Below, piece after piece: positions 11,001-18,949 of a stretch of DNA of 64,000 nucleotides. Position numbers and translations under genes: made by a program. How positions within the stretch are numbered: position 1 is the first letter of the stretch; every line of letters starts with the position of its first letter. The stretch spans positions 1 to 64,000 of the forward strand of contig NZ_POSN01000003.1 of NCBI RefSeq assembly GCF_002994005.1, read 5' to 3'. The notes beneath the pieces were generated by a model, which saw nothing but the letters and a program-made list of their open reading frames with translations, made no database searches and was not told the DNA's origin. Source of the stretch: Apilactobacillus quenuiae (GTDB lineage: Bacteria > Bacillota > Bacilli > Lactobacillales > Lactobacillaceae).

Positions 11001-14000
11001 CACCATTATTAGCAATTGCTTGTGCCTTTTGTTGAGCATCTGCATAAGCTTTGTTATATGCATCTTGGTAGGCTTGAGATTGTGAAGATAAATCATTTGG
11101 CTTAGATGTGTTACTCATTCCTGCTTGAATTGCAGCTGAAGCAGCTTGATAAGCAGATTTTTGATCAGCACTACCTTGATAAGCATCACCTTGACCAGGA
11201 TTATTATTGGAATCAGCAATTCCTTGAACTATCTCTTGGCCTTTTGCAAAACCAGCCTTTTGGGCAGTCGTTGCATTTGCATCTGGTTGACCACTAGGAT
11301 TATTACTATTAATTGAATCTTTATATGCGGATTGATATTCCTTTTGAGCTTGGCTAGAACCTTGACTATAAGCACTAGGATCCGAACTATTTGCAGGAAC
11401 GGCTGGATTATTAGGATTATTTAAATAAGCTTGATATCCAGCTTTCGCATTATCATAGGCATTTGTATAATCTAAGTCCTTCTGATATCTAGTTGAATCT
11501 TTAGTTGCATTGTTATTCGTACTAGCATCACTAATTCCATCTGATGAACCATCTGATGAACTATTAGTATTCCCACTAGCTGATTTTGCATCAGTTTCAA
11601 TCAATTGTTTGTTTGGATTAACAGTATAACCCTCTGTATTAGCAGTATATGTTTGTTGTCCCCTATTGTTAGTAACAACTGCATTGACACCGCTGACTCC
11701 ATATCTTAATCTAATTCCGTAATTGTTAGCATTATTAGATGCTGATGGTACAGTAAAACTTAATGGGATTAAATTAATTCCATCAACATTCTGACTGGAA
11801 TAGTATTTATTAGTATCAATTGTTGAATATTGATTTGTAGTATTTTGTCCACTAAATGGTGTCAAATAATTGTAAGTATTTGAATTACCGGAAGCATACT
11901 GAATATATAATTGACCGGCACTGGAATTATAGCTATCTATTTTAGCATAACCACGAATTGTAGTTACTCCATTATTAGTTGTGGTGTAGACTGGACCAAC
12001 GAATGATACTGATGGGACACTTCTAATATAAAGCTGATTACTGTTAATATTATATGAAGAAGAATTACCATTACTGTCTACATAATTAGCTTGACCATTA
12101 TTATTCAATTTAAAGCTATAATACCAATTTAAAGTTTTATTATTTGGATTTGTATAAGCAGTGACTGTATAGGCATTAATACCGCCAGTAGCAAATTTGC
12201 TTTGAGCATTGCCATTCGTAATAAAAGTAGCTCCTTGCTGACCAACGTTATATACATTAACTGAGTTACCACCAACTAAGTTAACATTTCCACCACCGCT
12301 ATCTAGATCTTCAACGGTTAGGTTACCACGATTAGAAATATTAATGTTATTTTTGTTATTAATTAATCCATCTGAATTATCATTACCTAATCCAGAAACT
12401 TTAACATTAATCATTCCGCCATTAGTAACATTAACTTGCCCACTAGAATAAATCATTTGATTAGACTCACTATCAAATGAAGTATTAGCTTCAGTATTAA
12501 TAATTCCACCATTAACATTAATAGTTCCACTATTATAAATACCAGCAACATGATTGCCATAATCTGTATCAGGTAAGATGTTCAAAGTGGCTCCTGCATT
12601 AATATTTAAAGTTGGATTAGAATCACTCATGTTAATCCCATATGCATTTTGTCCATTATCAGGACTGTTTTCACCTGAAGTAGCTCCAGTAGGCATTAAT
12701 GTCATTGTGGAATTTTTACCTAAAGTCAAACTACTATTAGGTTTTTGTAATTGAATAACAGTTCCACCAGATTGAGAACTAAGTGAAGTGTTACCAAAGT
12801 AATTAGAATTAGCACCTAAAATCATACTATTAACTTGCAGATTTTCTTGGTAGTTACCATTACCATAGAATCCATCAGTTTGCGTCGTTATATTTTGATT
12901 AAATGGAGAAGTGTAAGTATCTGTAGCATCAACATTTACATTACCATTAATATAAACATAGCTGTAATATGAGGATACTAATTTAGATCCAACGTAATTT
13001 AAATTAGTGTACGTTAATGATGAAGTAGTGTTATTATTAGAATTTGCACTATTATTATCTAGAGCAAATGGTCCATAATAATTAGAGCCATATAAAGTTT
13101 TAAAATTAGAAATGTTAATTTTGGTATTAGCTTTAACTGGCAATAATGTGTAACTGTTGTTAGTCATATCAAGTATATGATTTTGTCCATTTATATTTAG
13201 AAAATTGGAATATACATGTGAAGAGTATTGTGGGTAATTTGAAAAGTTATCATTAGTATCAGAATAACCAATATCATTAACTAAATTTAAAGAATTAACA
13301 TTACTCATATTATTTTGTAAAACATTATCCATTTGAGTTGCATTACCTAGATAAACAATTCCACTTTGGGTATTTTTAGCAACATCATTATATGCGCTTT
13401 GATATATTGCTGAATTACCTGAGCCGTTATAGTTACCAATAGCAATGTTGTTACCATTTTGAGTTTGATTAATTTGTGCATTAATAGCAGCTTGAGCTCC
13501 TAGATATGCTTGGTCATATGGATTATTCGAACCACTAGGTTGATAAGATGTTTTCGCAGCGTTAGAACTGTTAGCACTATTCCATTTACCAGACTTTGCA
13601 TCTGCAGCCCCTTGGTTAGCTAAGAAATAATTATATCCATATTGATAAGCTAATGCATAAGCAGAACCATCAGCATAGTTATGCTTAGTTTGATAATTCT
13701 TTTGATTTACAGATAGGTTTGAATCACTATTGTTAGTAACTTGAATATTTCCATTATTTGTTTGTACACTACTGTTATTTGAATTATTCAAACTGCCATC
13801 AATTGATTTTTGATATCCTCTGACATTGCTTTGATTATTATTTGGTGTATCAGTTTGGTCTTTATTATTTGCTGCTAGCCATTGATTGTATGAAGTATAA
13901 CTATTAGTGTTAGTTCCTTCGTTTTGGGTAGCATTATTATATGCATTTTTAGCATCATTGGAACCATTATAAGCAGCATTATAATAATTTTTAGCTTGAC

Positions 14001-14595
14001 TAGAATTTTGATTAGCTGAATTGGCATTGTTACCATTATATGCATCTGTAGCTCCAGCGTTCATCACATTCCGATATTGATCATATTGTTGTACACCATT
14101 TTGATAACCAGCACTAGTAATTCCTGCATTCGTATTGGTAGGTTGATTATTATTTTGACTTTTAACAACATTTTGTTGATCTTTATTCATTGCATCCTTG
14201 AAACCTTGTGTTGAGTTAGAATATGTAGTTTCATACTGAGAATTATTATTAGTAGTATCTTTAGTACCGTTATTCCAATTAACTAGGGCTTTGTCAGAAT
14301 CATTAGTAGTTTGTCCTGCATTCAGTTGAACTTTTAAACTTTTACCAACTAGTTCTGAACTATTAACATCTCTACCAACTGAAGTATTCAATTTTTGGTG
14401 TAAGCTACCATCTGAATGAATATTGTAAGTAGTATTTTCATCAGCATGTGCATCGTCATTAGGATTTAACATCTCAAATGCTGCTGTACCCAATGCAGCA
14501 AATGCAGAAATTGATAAAATAACCCATTGCTTTTTTACTTTTCTCATTATTTTTTTGTCATTGATTTTTTTAATATTATATTTATTATATTGCAT
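5020..14595 (-). CDS. Giant extracellular repeat protein, 3191 residues
   Basis: Start chosen at the ATG at 14595. An in-frame ATG nine bases upstream lies inside the GGAGATG ribosome-binding site and cannot be the start. Residues 1-51 form a basic signal peptide (KKIMRKVKKQW, then a hydrophobic helix, cut probably after AHA). About 400-1000 consists of short N/G/T-rich strands (for example GTINVNGGIINTEANTSF) like a parallel beta-helix. About 1030-2900 is an Ala/Gln/Asn/Tyr-rich helical stalk with AYQDAYN, YGYQQAQ and DPVYxNAF submodules. The last ~150 residues are Lys/Arg/His-rich with two SH3-like copies (LKVTGIAYYKNGIPRYRV; FKVDRVVKYHGLTRFYI), resembling DUF5776-type wall-binding units. 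No LPXTG sorting signal is seen. Probably a cell-surface fibre; its partner is unknown. Confidence 0.92.
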   Translation of the reverse strand: MQYNKYNIKKINDKKIMRKVKKQWVILSISAFAALGTAAFEMLNPNDDAHADENTTYNIHSDGSLHQKLNTSVGRDVNSSELVGKSLKVQLNAGQTTNDSDKALVNWNNGTKDTTNNNSQYETTYSNSTQGFKDAMNKDQQNVVKSQNNNQPTNTNAGITSAGYQNGVQQYDQYRNVMNAGATDAYNGNNANSANQNSSQAKNYYNAAYNGSNDAKNAYNNATQNEGTNTNSYTSYNQWLAANNKDQTDTPNNNQSNVRGYQKSIDGSLNNSNNSSVQTNNGNIQVTNNSDSNLSVNQKNYQTKHNYADGSAYALAYQYGYNYFLANQGAADAKSGKWNSANSSNAAKTSYQPSGSNNPYDQAYLGAQAAINAQINQTQNGNNIAIGNYNGSGNSAIYQSAYNDVAKNTQSGIVYLGNATQMDNVLQNNMSNVNSLNLVNDIGYSDTNDNFSNYPQYSSHVYSNFLNINGQNHILDMTNNSYTLLPVKANTKINISNFKTLYGSNYYGPFALDNNSANSNNNTTSSLTYTNLNYVGSKLVSSYYSYVYINGNVNVDATDTYTSPFNQNITTQTDGFYGNGNYQENLQVNSMILGANSNYFGNTSLSSQSGGTVIQLQKPNSSLTLGKNSTMTLMPTGATSGENSPDNGQNAYGINMSDSNPTLNINAGATLNILPDTDYGNHVAGIYNSGTINVNGGIINTEANTSFDSESNQMIYSSGQVNVTNGGMINVKVSGLGNDNSDGLINNKNNINISNRGNLTVEDLDSGGGNVNLVGGNSVNVYNVGQQGATFITNGNAQSKFATGGINAYTVTAYTNPNNKTLNWYYSFKLNNNGQANYVDSNGNSSSYNINSNQLYIRSVPSVSFVGPVYTTTNNGVTTIRGYAKIDSYNSSAGQLYIQYASGNSNTYNYLTPFSGQNTTNQYSTIDTNKYYSSQNVDGINLIPLSFTVPSASNNANNYGIRLRYGVSGVNAVVTNNRGQQTYTANTEGYTVNPNKQLIETDAKSASGNTNSSSDGSSDGISDASTNNNATKDSTRYQKDLDYTNAYDNAKAGYQAYLNNPNNPAVPANSSDPSAYSQGSSQAQKEYQSAYKDSINSNNPSGQPDANATTAQKAGFAKGQEIVQGIADSNNNPGQGDAYQGSADQKSAYQAASAAIQAGMSNTSKPNDLSSQSQAYQDAYNKAYADAQQKAQAIANNGGKTAGINLTIAQQDAQDKAQSDMNQATIDAQAADGSKDNNYQGNTNADKTYQGAQAGYANGGTGKPASSDPVYRNAFNTAQAKAQAAASNGANQYIAGQSNNPTENTKAERNADNYGYQQAQQGYADAKATPNQINQDKYNNDPSYKAGVDMNTAVNNGISDANNANTKDPNYNNNHNAAQTAGYDGTFNGSQAGMNNDPKQPNLANQTQAYQDAYNQAYAAGKQLAAQIAAGKVDPTTLKPGQQAAYNNSPQAVQQATTLAAQNNPNNDSKYNGTDNASRAYQAAKAGYANGGTGSMTSNQQNDPIYKNAFDNAQTAARKAANQGAQNYINGSNTNTPNENTPSERAADDYGYQQAQKGYDEQRKGEATNNGSNPSYQAGVQMAEDVDNGAKMADQFTDNTYPGKQNDSQAQKDAYQATKAAYQAAMNGTGQSDNSSQSRAYRDAYATAYQDANNQINAINKGNITPDRLVPGQRVAYEQAQAAINSAINDAQNNPDTINDKYNGTDNASRAYQAAKAGYANAGNNNIDSKYADDPVYKKVFNQAKSDAQAQAAQAVKDFADGKDNHNQNDHTAFGKSYNQGYNEMQAGYKANPVDTLNNDPSYRAGVQMAKDVKAGTTDAYTNPKQGNNYQGSLAQQEAYQATVDANTAASSDGKMRDNLTNQPRAYQDAYKQTYEHAAQMTRDAAAGKINKNDLNNQLDRESYTQGINLSQKGYQAAQDNDPNTNDNKYHGQGISDLAYQGAKAGFNDGTKNVDTKSNNDPVYVNAYNTARDAARKYAKSGAQDFAQGTFKKGSDPDEHDDKNLKDALNQARDYGYQQAQNGYNDQQSQKDKDLTKNGNPEYDAGAKMARDSNLGAQFALNGTGTNPENSDIAQRDGYQATINGYQDGANGHKQKDLSGHSQAYKDAYNQAYENGQKLAQQGASGKQSNSNLLQNNVPGQKAYAQGITDANSGYQAAASQDNMNDDGNHNDVNSNTDKAYQGALAGFKDGGQGLNNPSNTDPVYVKAYQDANQVAQAAIQTGVNEFAHGDDSSSTNSQTNPISTAHNQGFDQAKSGYEAQLAGHADFTNHNPGYIAGVNMAKQYQAAINDTNNDPNQAGSTDPVSQATRAATLAGYSDSIHNIDNSKVVPAQYQNQSKVYQAAYAKARQAGIINTKAGAAAFNNNDVAPTGNDINSMAKEQGFAAARDAYKKAQENSTISQSNDGSNYSETYNGAANAFNNVLKGKYDEPDSSSDIYNSAYRKAMNEAKQLIHEAAINHINNDKGNGSSNLSTDTISRLSDLGMNDAAKAYQAAQDKENPYHSTDPNSIDVYNGAKAAFGDINNGHVNTSRNGNDLYNASYDQALKDAQSYAQKGADGYSNGKHITPPVNILGNLVNPTNAEIDALNAGYNQAKAGHDDAKNGVTKPKQNNPYYNNEFNAKADINTGTSAAMQDATKGNQDTGDNKLDQAYNGTVDAYKNAGKTARDISQKPIAYQDAYNKAKDDAQKNYQAGADQFNNNLANSQVNDKGARAIAYNNGYQEAQAAYNQVLNNPNVLPSSLTPAQQVGYDKAKQVIAGMNDYTNGKQPNSSDSNYSFGYNVAQQAATKALADVKADKPNAVTNDAILDINPNATKLYRDIYNDTYNGYQAGYNDQAAVKNASRAYLNAYQQGQADIVIPSYPASNNEPLKPNVNHLVKTAYNKSNQNDMNAGMRTALREMKPAKHRSSYYNQGYRNGIDGLAGMKAASNGLKLKAGHDDAYKTGYNGYKAGVRAAERTIKANQHMSKRDLAGKSKLYVYTFKQGMKHEERRQHNVGAIKGIKQAKSMHAIPASLSLTHSSAYVKSYVHAYKLMMKRHMPKYVYNIRTIFVHKQLRFTNKNRIVRYVKMPRYKAKLLKVTGIAYYKNGIPRYRVIGGGMIADKHGTGVIAANNSIVDAYYHHNFKTFRLIKPSGALVHTGKKFSNGNAVRKLYHGEIFKVDRVVKYHGLTRFYIGHGLYVTSNKTYVKKIG
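7977..10800 (-). repeat. ~230-residue super-repeats in the giant stalk
   Basis: The marker DP(V/I)Yxx(A/V)(F/Y) recurs on the minus strand near 10790, 10085, 9390, 8710 and 7990, spaced roughly 680-720 bp. Between markers the same order of submodules returns: a GA..F/Y..G spacer, YGYQQAQxGY, DPSYxAGVxMA, a YQGS-type block, QAYQDAYNQAY, then NASRAYQAAKAGY. Some blocks are nearly identical in DNA, as around 9455 and 10145. The pattern decays towards both ends of the stalk. Confidence 0.8.
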
Positions 14596-14946
14596 TAACA
14601 ACATCTCCTATAAATATTAAATTAATCAATTATAGATATGTAAATAAATTAGAAATTATATTATTAGAATATAATATATCGCCTAAAATTTGTTAGTAAA
14701 TCATGTGCAATATCATTACCTAACAATTTCAACTTAACGCTAAGCTGTTAAGATATCAAACAAATTGTTTTTTAATTATTTTTTCATAATTCAATGGTTA
14801 TATAAACACATAATAAAAAGGATTAAATTATCGAATTTTTTCATATGTTTCGATAATTTAATCCTTCTTTTATATAAATTTAAATTTTGGAATATTTTAT
14901 AAATAACTAAAATAGGCAATAAAATAATTATGCCAAATTTTTTCAG
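14596..14946. other. Leader and promoter region of the giant gene
   Basis: This 351-bp AT-rich gap holds the terminator of the upstream membrane protein gene (14818-14866), an inverted repeat CTTAAC/GTTAAG (14733-14738 and 14747-14752), which could be an operator, and the GGAGATG ribosome-binding site just before 14595. No ORF with a ribosome-binding site was seen. Confidence 0.6.
14818..14866. terminator. Bidirectional-looking terminator hairpin
   Basis: A 16-bp perfect stem (AAGGATTAAATTATCG and its complement) with a 17-nt loop has T-rich flanks on both strands. On the minus strand it ends the 182-residue membrane protein gene before the giant-gene promoter. Confidence 0.85.
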
Positions 14947-15495
14947 CTATTTAAATACTACAGTAATAATTGTGATTGAAATAAAAATAACGTATATTAA
15001 GATGAATGTAGAAATTATTTTCCAATGATTAAGCAATGAATTATTAGCTTGATTAATCCATTTTTCAAAAAAATTTTTGCCTTTACTGTTACTTACATTA
15101 TCAATCACTTCGAATGAAACATTAGAAAACGAATAAGACATTCCCAACAATGATAAGGTAATAATAAACTCAGCAGTGGATCCCAAAATATTTAAACGAG
15201 GCAAGGTATAATAAAATTGAACTAAACTTTGACCGGCGCTCATTAATATAAATAAATTAGGAATCATCATAAATTTTTTTGATGGAATTAATGAAAATAA
15301 TAAATAAATGACTAAAAAGAAAACTGCCATTATTAATTCTTTCAAATACATACTAAAATCCATAAATAAGAAAGTAGTTTCAATTGTCTTAACTCCGATA
15401 GAATGAAAATAAATGAAGCCAAAATAAAATGAAAGCATAAATATTATAGCAGCAAATATCCAGCCTTTAATAGAAATATTTAACTTTTTGAACAT
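14947..15495 (-). CDS. Uncharacterised five-helix membrane protein
   Basis: 182 residues with about five hydrophobic segments (near 12-32, 50-70, 77-95, 105-125 and 157-180) and short basic loops. No catalytic motif or known family is recognised. The start ATG follows an AAGAAAGGTGATTTTACGTT-type ribosome-binding region. It stands alone between terminated units, just upstream of the giant-gene promoter; a functional link is not shown. Confidence 0.75.
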   Translation of the reverse strand: MFKKLNISIKGWIFAAIIFMLSFYFGFIYFHSIGVKTIETTFLFMDFSMYLKELIMAVFFLVIYLLFSLIPSKKFMMIPNLFILMSAGQSLVQFYYTLPRLNILGSTAEFIITLSLLGMSYSFSNVSFEVIDNVSNSKGKNFFEKWINQANNSLLNHWKIISTFILIYVIFISITIITVVFK

Positions 15496-15557
15496 AACGT
15501 AAAATCACCTTTCTTGGTTAGAATTTTACATTAAATAATATGAAGTTACAAAATTTA

Positions 15558-16097
15558 TCAATACTCACTACATAACATTGACCAAGTATTTTCATCATGA
15601 AAGCCATCAAGTAATAACTCATTTTCCCGTAAAACACCATCAAGATGGAAACCACATTTTTTAGCAACTCTATTACTAGCAACATTATCAACTGCTGCAT
15701 TAATTATGATTTTATTAAATTCATATTTTTTAAATCCAATTGAAAGCATCCCCAAAACACAACGATGCATAATATTATTATCAGAATACTCTTGTCCTAA
15801 CCAATATCCAATATCTGTATATTTACGATTATGATTAATTTTATTAAAACTAATAGCTCCAACAATTTGATTGTGATACTGAATTAATAAATTCAATGAT
15901 TTTTCAACACGATATTGCTGTAAATTTTCATTAAGAAAATCAACTTCATCATTTACATTATTAAGATTATTAGCCCAAGGTAACCACTTAGATAAATACG
16001 AACGATTAGATTCTACTAAATTAAATATAGTGCTAGCATGTAGTTGAGGATTAGGTAAAATCAAATTAATTTCATCATCAATCTTATAAGGAAACAT
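15558..16097 (-). CDS. GNAT family N-acetyltransferase (RimJ/RimL type)
   Basis: About 179 residues from the ATG at 16097. An ATG six codons upstream is less likely, because AGGCGATGAT sits between the two and gives good spacing only for the second. The fold signature runs from an N-terminal LILPNPQLHASTIFNLVESN strand-helix through GAISFNKI and DIGYWLG to NVASNRVAKKCGF-DGVLRENELLLDG, the acetyl-CoA-binding and C-terminal strands of RimL-like enzymes. These acetylate protein N-termini or small amines; the substrate here cannot be told. Cytoplasmic, monocistronic. Confidence 0.85.
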   Translation of the reverse strand: MFPYKIDDEINLILPNPQLHASTIFNLVESNRSYLSKWLPWANNLNNVNDEVDFLNENLQQYRVEKSLNLLIQYHNQIVGAISFNKINHNRKYTDIGYWLGQEYSDNNIMHRCVLGMLSIGFKKYEFNKIIINAAVDNVASNRVAKKCGFHLDGVLRENELLLDGFHDENTWSMLCSEY

Positions 16098-16189
16098 ATC
16101 ATCGCCTGCTTTCATTTAGTGAAAATTTTTATTATTATGGTTTTCTTTATAAATAATGTTTAATTGTTAAAGAACTTTTTTTAAAGCAT

Positions 16190-17167
16190 CTAATTATTAT
16201 AAGTAATCAATTTATTATCAGTATTAACAGTAACTGTTGCTCCAATTGGAATTGTAAAGATTGGTTGAGCATGTCCAAAATTAACATCATACATAACCGG
16301 AATTCTCTTTAGTATTGGAAACTTATTTAATATATAAATTAACTTTTCTTCTGTCATATTACATTCCATTGGAAAGCGTCCAATTAATAAAGCCTTAGGA
16401 TTTTCAACTGATTGAAGTAAATTAGCCAAGTTTCGAGAAAACTCTTCCCATAACATTGCTTCAGAAAATTCAACTAACAATATTTTATTGGATAAGTCAG
16501 GCTGATAAGGAGTTCCCAGTAACAAGTTAAATGTATCTAAGTTGCCACCTATTGTATTCCCTGTAGCATTGCCCGAATTATAGACTTTCCATTCATTTTT
16601 ATGCTGAATTAATTTGGCATTTTCTTGATACCATGGCCCACTTTGCCAATTATCAGATGCAATTAATGTTTTGGGATAATCATTATTAACTAAAGCTTGT
16701 TTCCAATATTTATCCTGATATTTTCCAGAAGTTCCATTCATTTTTAAAGTAGCATAAGCTGGACCATAATAAGTAATTAATCCAGTCTTTGCAGTAATAG
16801 CATTAGCTAAGGCTGTAAAATCAGAAAATCCACAAATAATTTTGGGATGCAACCTAATTAATTCATAATCTATGTAAGGTAATAATTCATTAGAAGTTAA
16901 TCCACCAATTACAGAAAGAATTGCTTTAACATGAGGATCACTGAAAGCAGCATGTAAGTCACTGATTCTAGAAGAAATAGAAGATGTATTTAAAATATCA
17001 CATTCATTAACATGCTTACCAAATGTCACTTTAAACCCCATACGTTCTAATTTCTTTTTAGAAGATAAATTAGCATTATAACCACCAACTCTTTTCAATG
17101 AATCACTAGGTGCAATAATTCTGATTTCATTACCCTTTGTTAACTTTGATGGAGATATTTTTTTCAT
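16190..17167 (-). CDS. LD-carboxypeptidase (peptidase S66, MccF/LdcA family)
   Basis: 325 residues from the ATG at 17167, which has AAAGGAT upstream; an in-frame start 16 codons earlier has no good site. The nucleophile motif GFSDFT places Ser at residue 115. The glutamate lies in LLVEFSEAMLWEE and the histidine in NFGHAQPIFTIPIG, completing a Ser-Glu-His triad. Members cut LD-peptide bonds in murein tetrapeptides during recycling, or detoxify microcin C-like compounds. No signal peptide, so cytoplasmic. Neighbours do not decide between the two roles. Confidence 0.9.
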   Translation of the reverse strand: MKKISPSKLTKGNEIRIIAPSDSLKRVGGYNANLSSKKKLERMGFKVTFGKHVNECDILNTSSISSRISDLHAAFSDPHVKAILSVIGGLTSNELLPYIDYELIRLHPKIICGFSDFTALANAITAKTGLITYYGPAYATLKMNGTSGKYQDKYWKQALVNNDYPKTLIASDNWQSGPWYQENAKLIQHKNEWKVYNSGNATGNTIGGNLDTFNLLLGTPYQPDLSNKILLVEFSEAMLWEEFSRNLANLLQSVENPKALLIGRFPMECNMTEEKLIYILNKFPILKRIPVMYDVNFGHAQPIFTIPIGATVTVNTDNKLITYNN

Positions 17168-17241
17168 AATTAAACAAATCCTTTTAATTAAATTATAATC
17201 CAATTTTAAGAACATTTTAAGGATGATTTTTAGACAAATAA

Positions 17242-17266
17242 AAAAGCTGATTTTATATCAGCTTTT
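17242..17266 (-). terminator. Terminator after the SPFH gene
   Basis: A 10-bp stem AAAAGCTGAT/ATCAGCTTTT with a 5-nt loop begins 6 bp past the SPFH stop codon, with T-rich sequence following on the minus strand. Confidence 0.85.
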
Positions 17267-17271
17267 CATAA

Positions 17272-18099
17272 TTATGATTTTTGATTTTCATTGCCCTTAA
17301 AGACTTTTTTAAAAGTTGCCATTTGACCAAATTCATCCGCTTTTTCAGTTGGTGAAACAATCAAGTTACTATCAGATTTGGCTAATTCAGCAAAAGCATT
17401 AATTGATTGGTTTTCAAAGTATTTATTATCGGCACCCTTCAAACCAGATTGAACAGTATCAATTCGATATTTTTCAGCATCAGCCTTTAATTTAGTAGCT
17501 TTGGCATTAGCATTAGCAGTCGCAATTAAGGCTTCATTCTGAGCTTTGGTTCTTAATTGAATGGATTGAGCATCCCCTTCAGCCTTCGAAATTTCAGCTT
17601 GACGTTCACGGTCAGCAGTTAATTGCTTATCCATAGCATCTTGAATGGCTGCTGATGGAGTTAATTCATCAATATTAATGCGATCAACATTAATTCCATA
17701 AGTATTAGTTAGATCACCAATTGCGATGGCTAAATTTTGATTAATTTTAGCAGTTGATCCCAATACTTCATTCAATTCCATTCTTCCAATAATATCACGC
17801 AAATGACCACGCACCAATTGGGACATTGATTCAACAGAATCAGTATTTTCATATTGATACTTAACGGCATCAGTAACGTGATAATTCAAAGTAACGCTGG
17901 CAGTGACCTCAGCATTATCTTTAGTAATAATTGAATATCTTCTAAGAGTCTTAGGTTGCATTGCCAAACTTACACTCCTAATTTTTTGCATAAATGGTAC
18001 ATAAAAATGTAGCCCCGATTGAAGTGTCTTTCTATATTTTCCCCAATTTTCTACTAAACCTTCATAATTTTGTCTAACAACTTTAATTCCAAATGGCAT
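17272..18099 (-). CDS. SPFH/band 7 (slipin-like) protein without an N-terminal membrane helix
   Basis: 275 residues. The band 7 core spans about 5-165 (VVRQNYEGLVENWGKYRKTL, GLHFYVPF, ITKDNAEVTASVTLNYHV, INVDRINIDEL). A charged Ala-rich coiled coil follows (about 165-225, with the TADRERQAEISKAEGDAQSI signature). Family members oligomerise on membranes as scaffolds for proteases or transporters. Unlike most slipins, no hydrophobic N-terminal helix is visible: the protein begins MPFGIKVVRQ. It lies 19 bp downstream of a gene whose C-terminus looks like a short NfeD domain, the usual slipin partner, so the two are probably one operon. The start ATG has GGAAGATGAATT upstream. Confidence 0.9.
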   Translation of the reverse strand: MPFGIKVVRQNYEGLVENWGKYRKTLQSGLHFYVPFMQKIRSVSLAMQPKTLRRYSIITKDNAEVTASVTLNYHVTDAVKYQYENTDSVESMSQLVRGHLRDIIGRMELNEVLGSTAKINQNLAIAIGDLTNTYGINVDRINIDELTPSAAIQDAMDKQLTADRERQAEISKAEGDAQSIQLRTKAQNEALIATANANAKATKLKADAEKYRIDTVQSGLKGADNKYFENQSINAFAELAKSDSNLIVSPTEKADEFGQMATFKKVFKGNENQKS

Positions 18100-18118
18100 A
18101 ATTCATCTTCCTTTGCAT

Positions 18119-18427
18119 TTATTTTTTTAGATATAAAACATTTCCATTATTACCTACAACTGTGTAATCAGTATTTAATGTGGGTTCTTTTTCATTGATT
18201 AAATCAAAACGATAATAAATTCCGTCCATCATTACTAAGCGACTCTTACTATCTATTTTATCGCCAGTAATCTTTTTACCAACAAATTGACGTTGCTCAA
18301 AATTGCCGGTTTTAACATTATTACTTAGCACGTTAACTATGTACTCTTCAACACTAGATTTTTCATTATCAGCAGCTTTTTTCACTTGATCTGCTAATAC
18401 GGCATCTAATTTGATTGTAACTTTCAT
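18119..18427 (-). CDS. Small protein: RHH-like N-terminus, NfeD-like C-terminus
   Basis: 102 residues. Residues 1-40 (MKVTIKLDAVLADQVKKAA...EEYIVNVL) look like a ribbon-helix-helix arm and helices. Residues 50-102 (FVGKKITGD..RLVMMDGIYYRF, then YTVVGNNGNVLYLKK) end in the VVGxxGxxLxV-type strand typical of NfeD OB folds. It sits directly upstream of the SPFH gene, where NfeD-type partners are usually found. The ribosome-binding site AAAGGAGGATAGTCT is strong. The domain reading is by eye; an antitoxin-like RHH protein is the main alternative. Confidence 0.6.
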   Translation of the reverse strand: MKVTIKLDAVLADQVKKAADNEKSSVEEYIVNVLSNNVKTGNFEQRQFVGKKITGDKIDSKSRLVMMDGIYYRFDLINEKEPTLNTDYTVVGNNGNVLYLKK

Positions 18428-18513
18428 AGACTATCCTCCTTTTGCTTAAAGTATCCTAGATTATAAAAGTTTTAATTAAATAATCAATACCTTTTATTAA
18501 AATAAATAAAAAC

Positions 18514-18541
18514 TTGCATTTTTTAATAAAATACATAGAAT
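18514..18541 (+). promoter_or_regulatory. Sigma-A-type promoter of the DUF1722/glycosylase pair
   Basis: TTGCAT (18514-18519), a 16-bp spacer and TAGAAT (18536-18541) precede the TTG start at 18569 by a short leader. Confidence 0.55.
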
Positions 18542-18568
18542 AAAAAGAAAACTTTCGAGGTGATTAAT

Positions 18569-18949
18569 TTGTCTTGGCAAAGTGATTGGGCATATAACAA
18601 GTATTGGGTCATGGCACGTTCACAAAATGCATATAATGAAATTAGAACCTTAGCGAAAAATAATCAGTGGGATACAGATAAAGAACAACAGTATCAAAAA
18701 ATAGTTAAAGATTTAGAAAGTATATCTCCCACTAAAGCTACTCTAGTTACCGCTTATCAACATGTGTGGGGATATTTTAAAAAGATTACAACTCCTGAAG
18801 AAAAACAAGACTATTTAAAACTGTTAGCTGATTTATCACCAAAAAATGATAAATTAGGTGCGTTTTTAGTGCAATTAACTGATAAATATCAAGTTAAATA
18901 CTTACAAAATTCTAGAATCATTGTTGAAATTAAGGAGCAAATAAAATGA
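18569..18949 (+). CDS. DUF1722 (YbgA-like) family protein
   Basis: 126 residues from a TTG start at 18569. The GAGGTGA ribosome-binding site ends five bases before it; the in-frame GTG at 18560 overlaps that site and is rejected. The sequence WAYNKYWVMARSQNAY and TLVTAYQHVWGYFKKI match the DUF1722 core, found alone here and fused to DUF523 in some bacteria. Its stop overlaps the next start (ATGA), so it is translationally coupled to a pyrimidine-dimer glycosylase. A role in DNA damage or photoproduct handling is likely from context but not proven. Confidence 0.85.
   Translation: MSWQSDWAYNKYWVMARSQNAYNEIRTLAKNNQWDTDKEQQYQKIVKDLESISPTKATLVTAYQHVWGYFKKITTPEEKQDYLKLLADLSPKNDKLGAFLVQLTDKYQVKYLQNSRIIVEIKEQIK

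Noticed and set aside
7411-11297. Plus-strand and alternative minus-strand frames inside the 3191-residue gene
   Set aside because: They follow the codon repeat pattern of the main gene and lack start signals.
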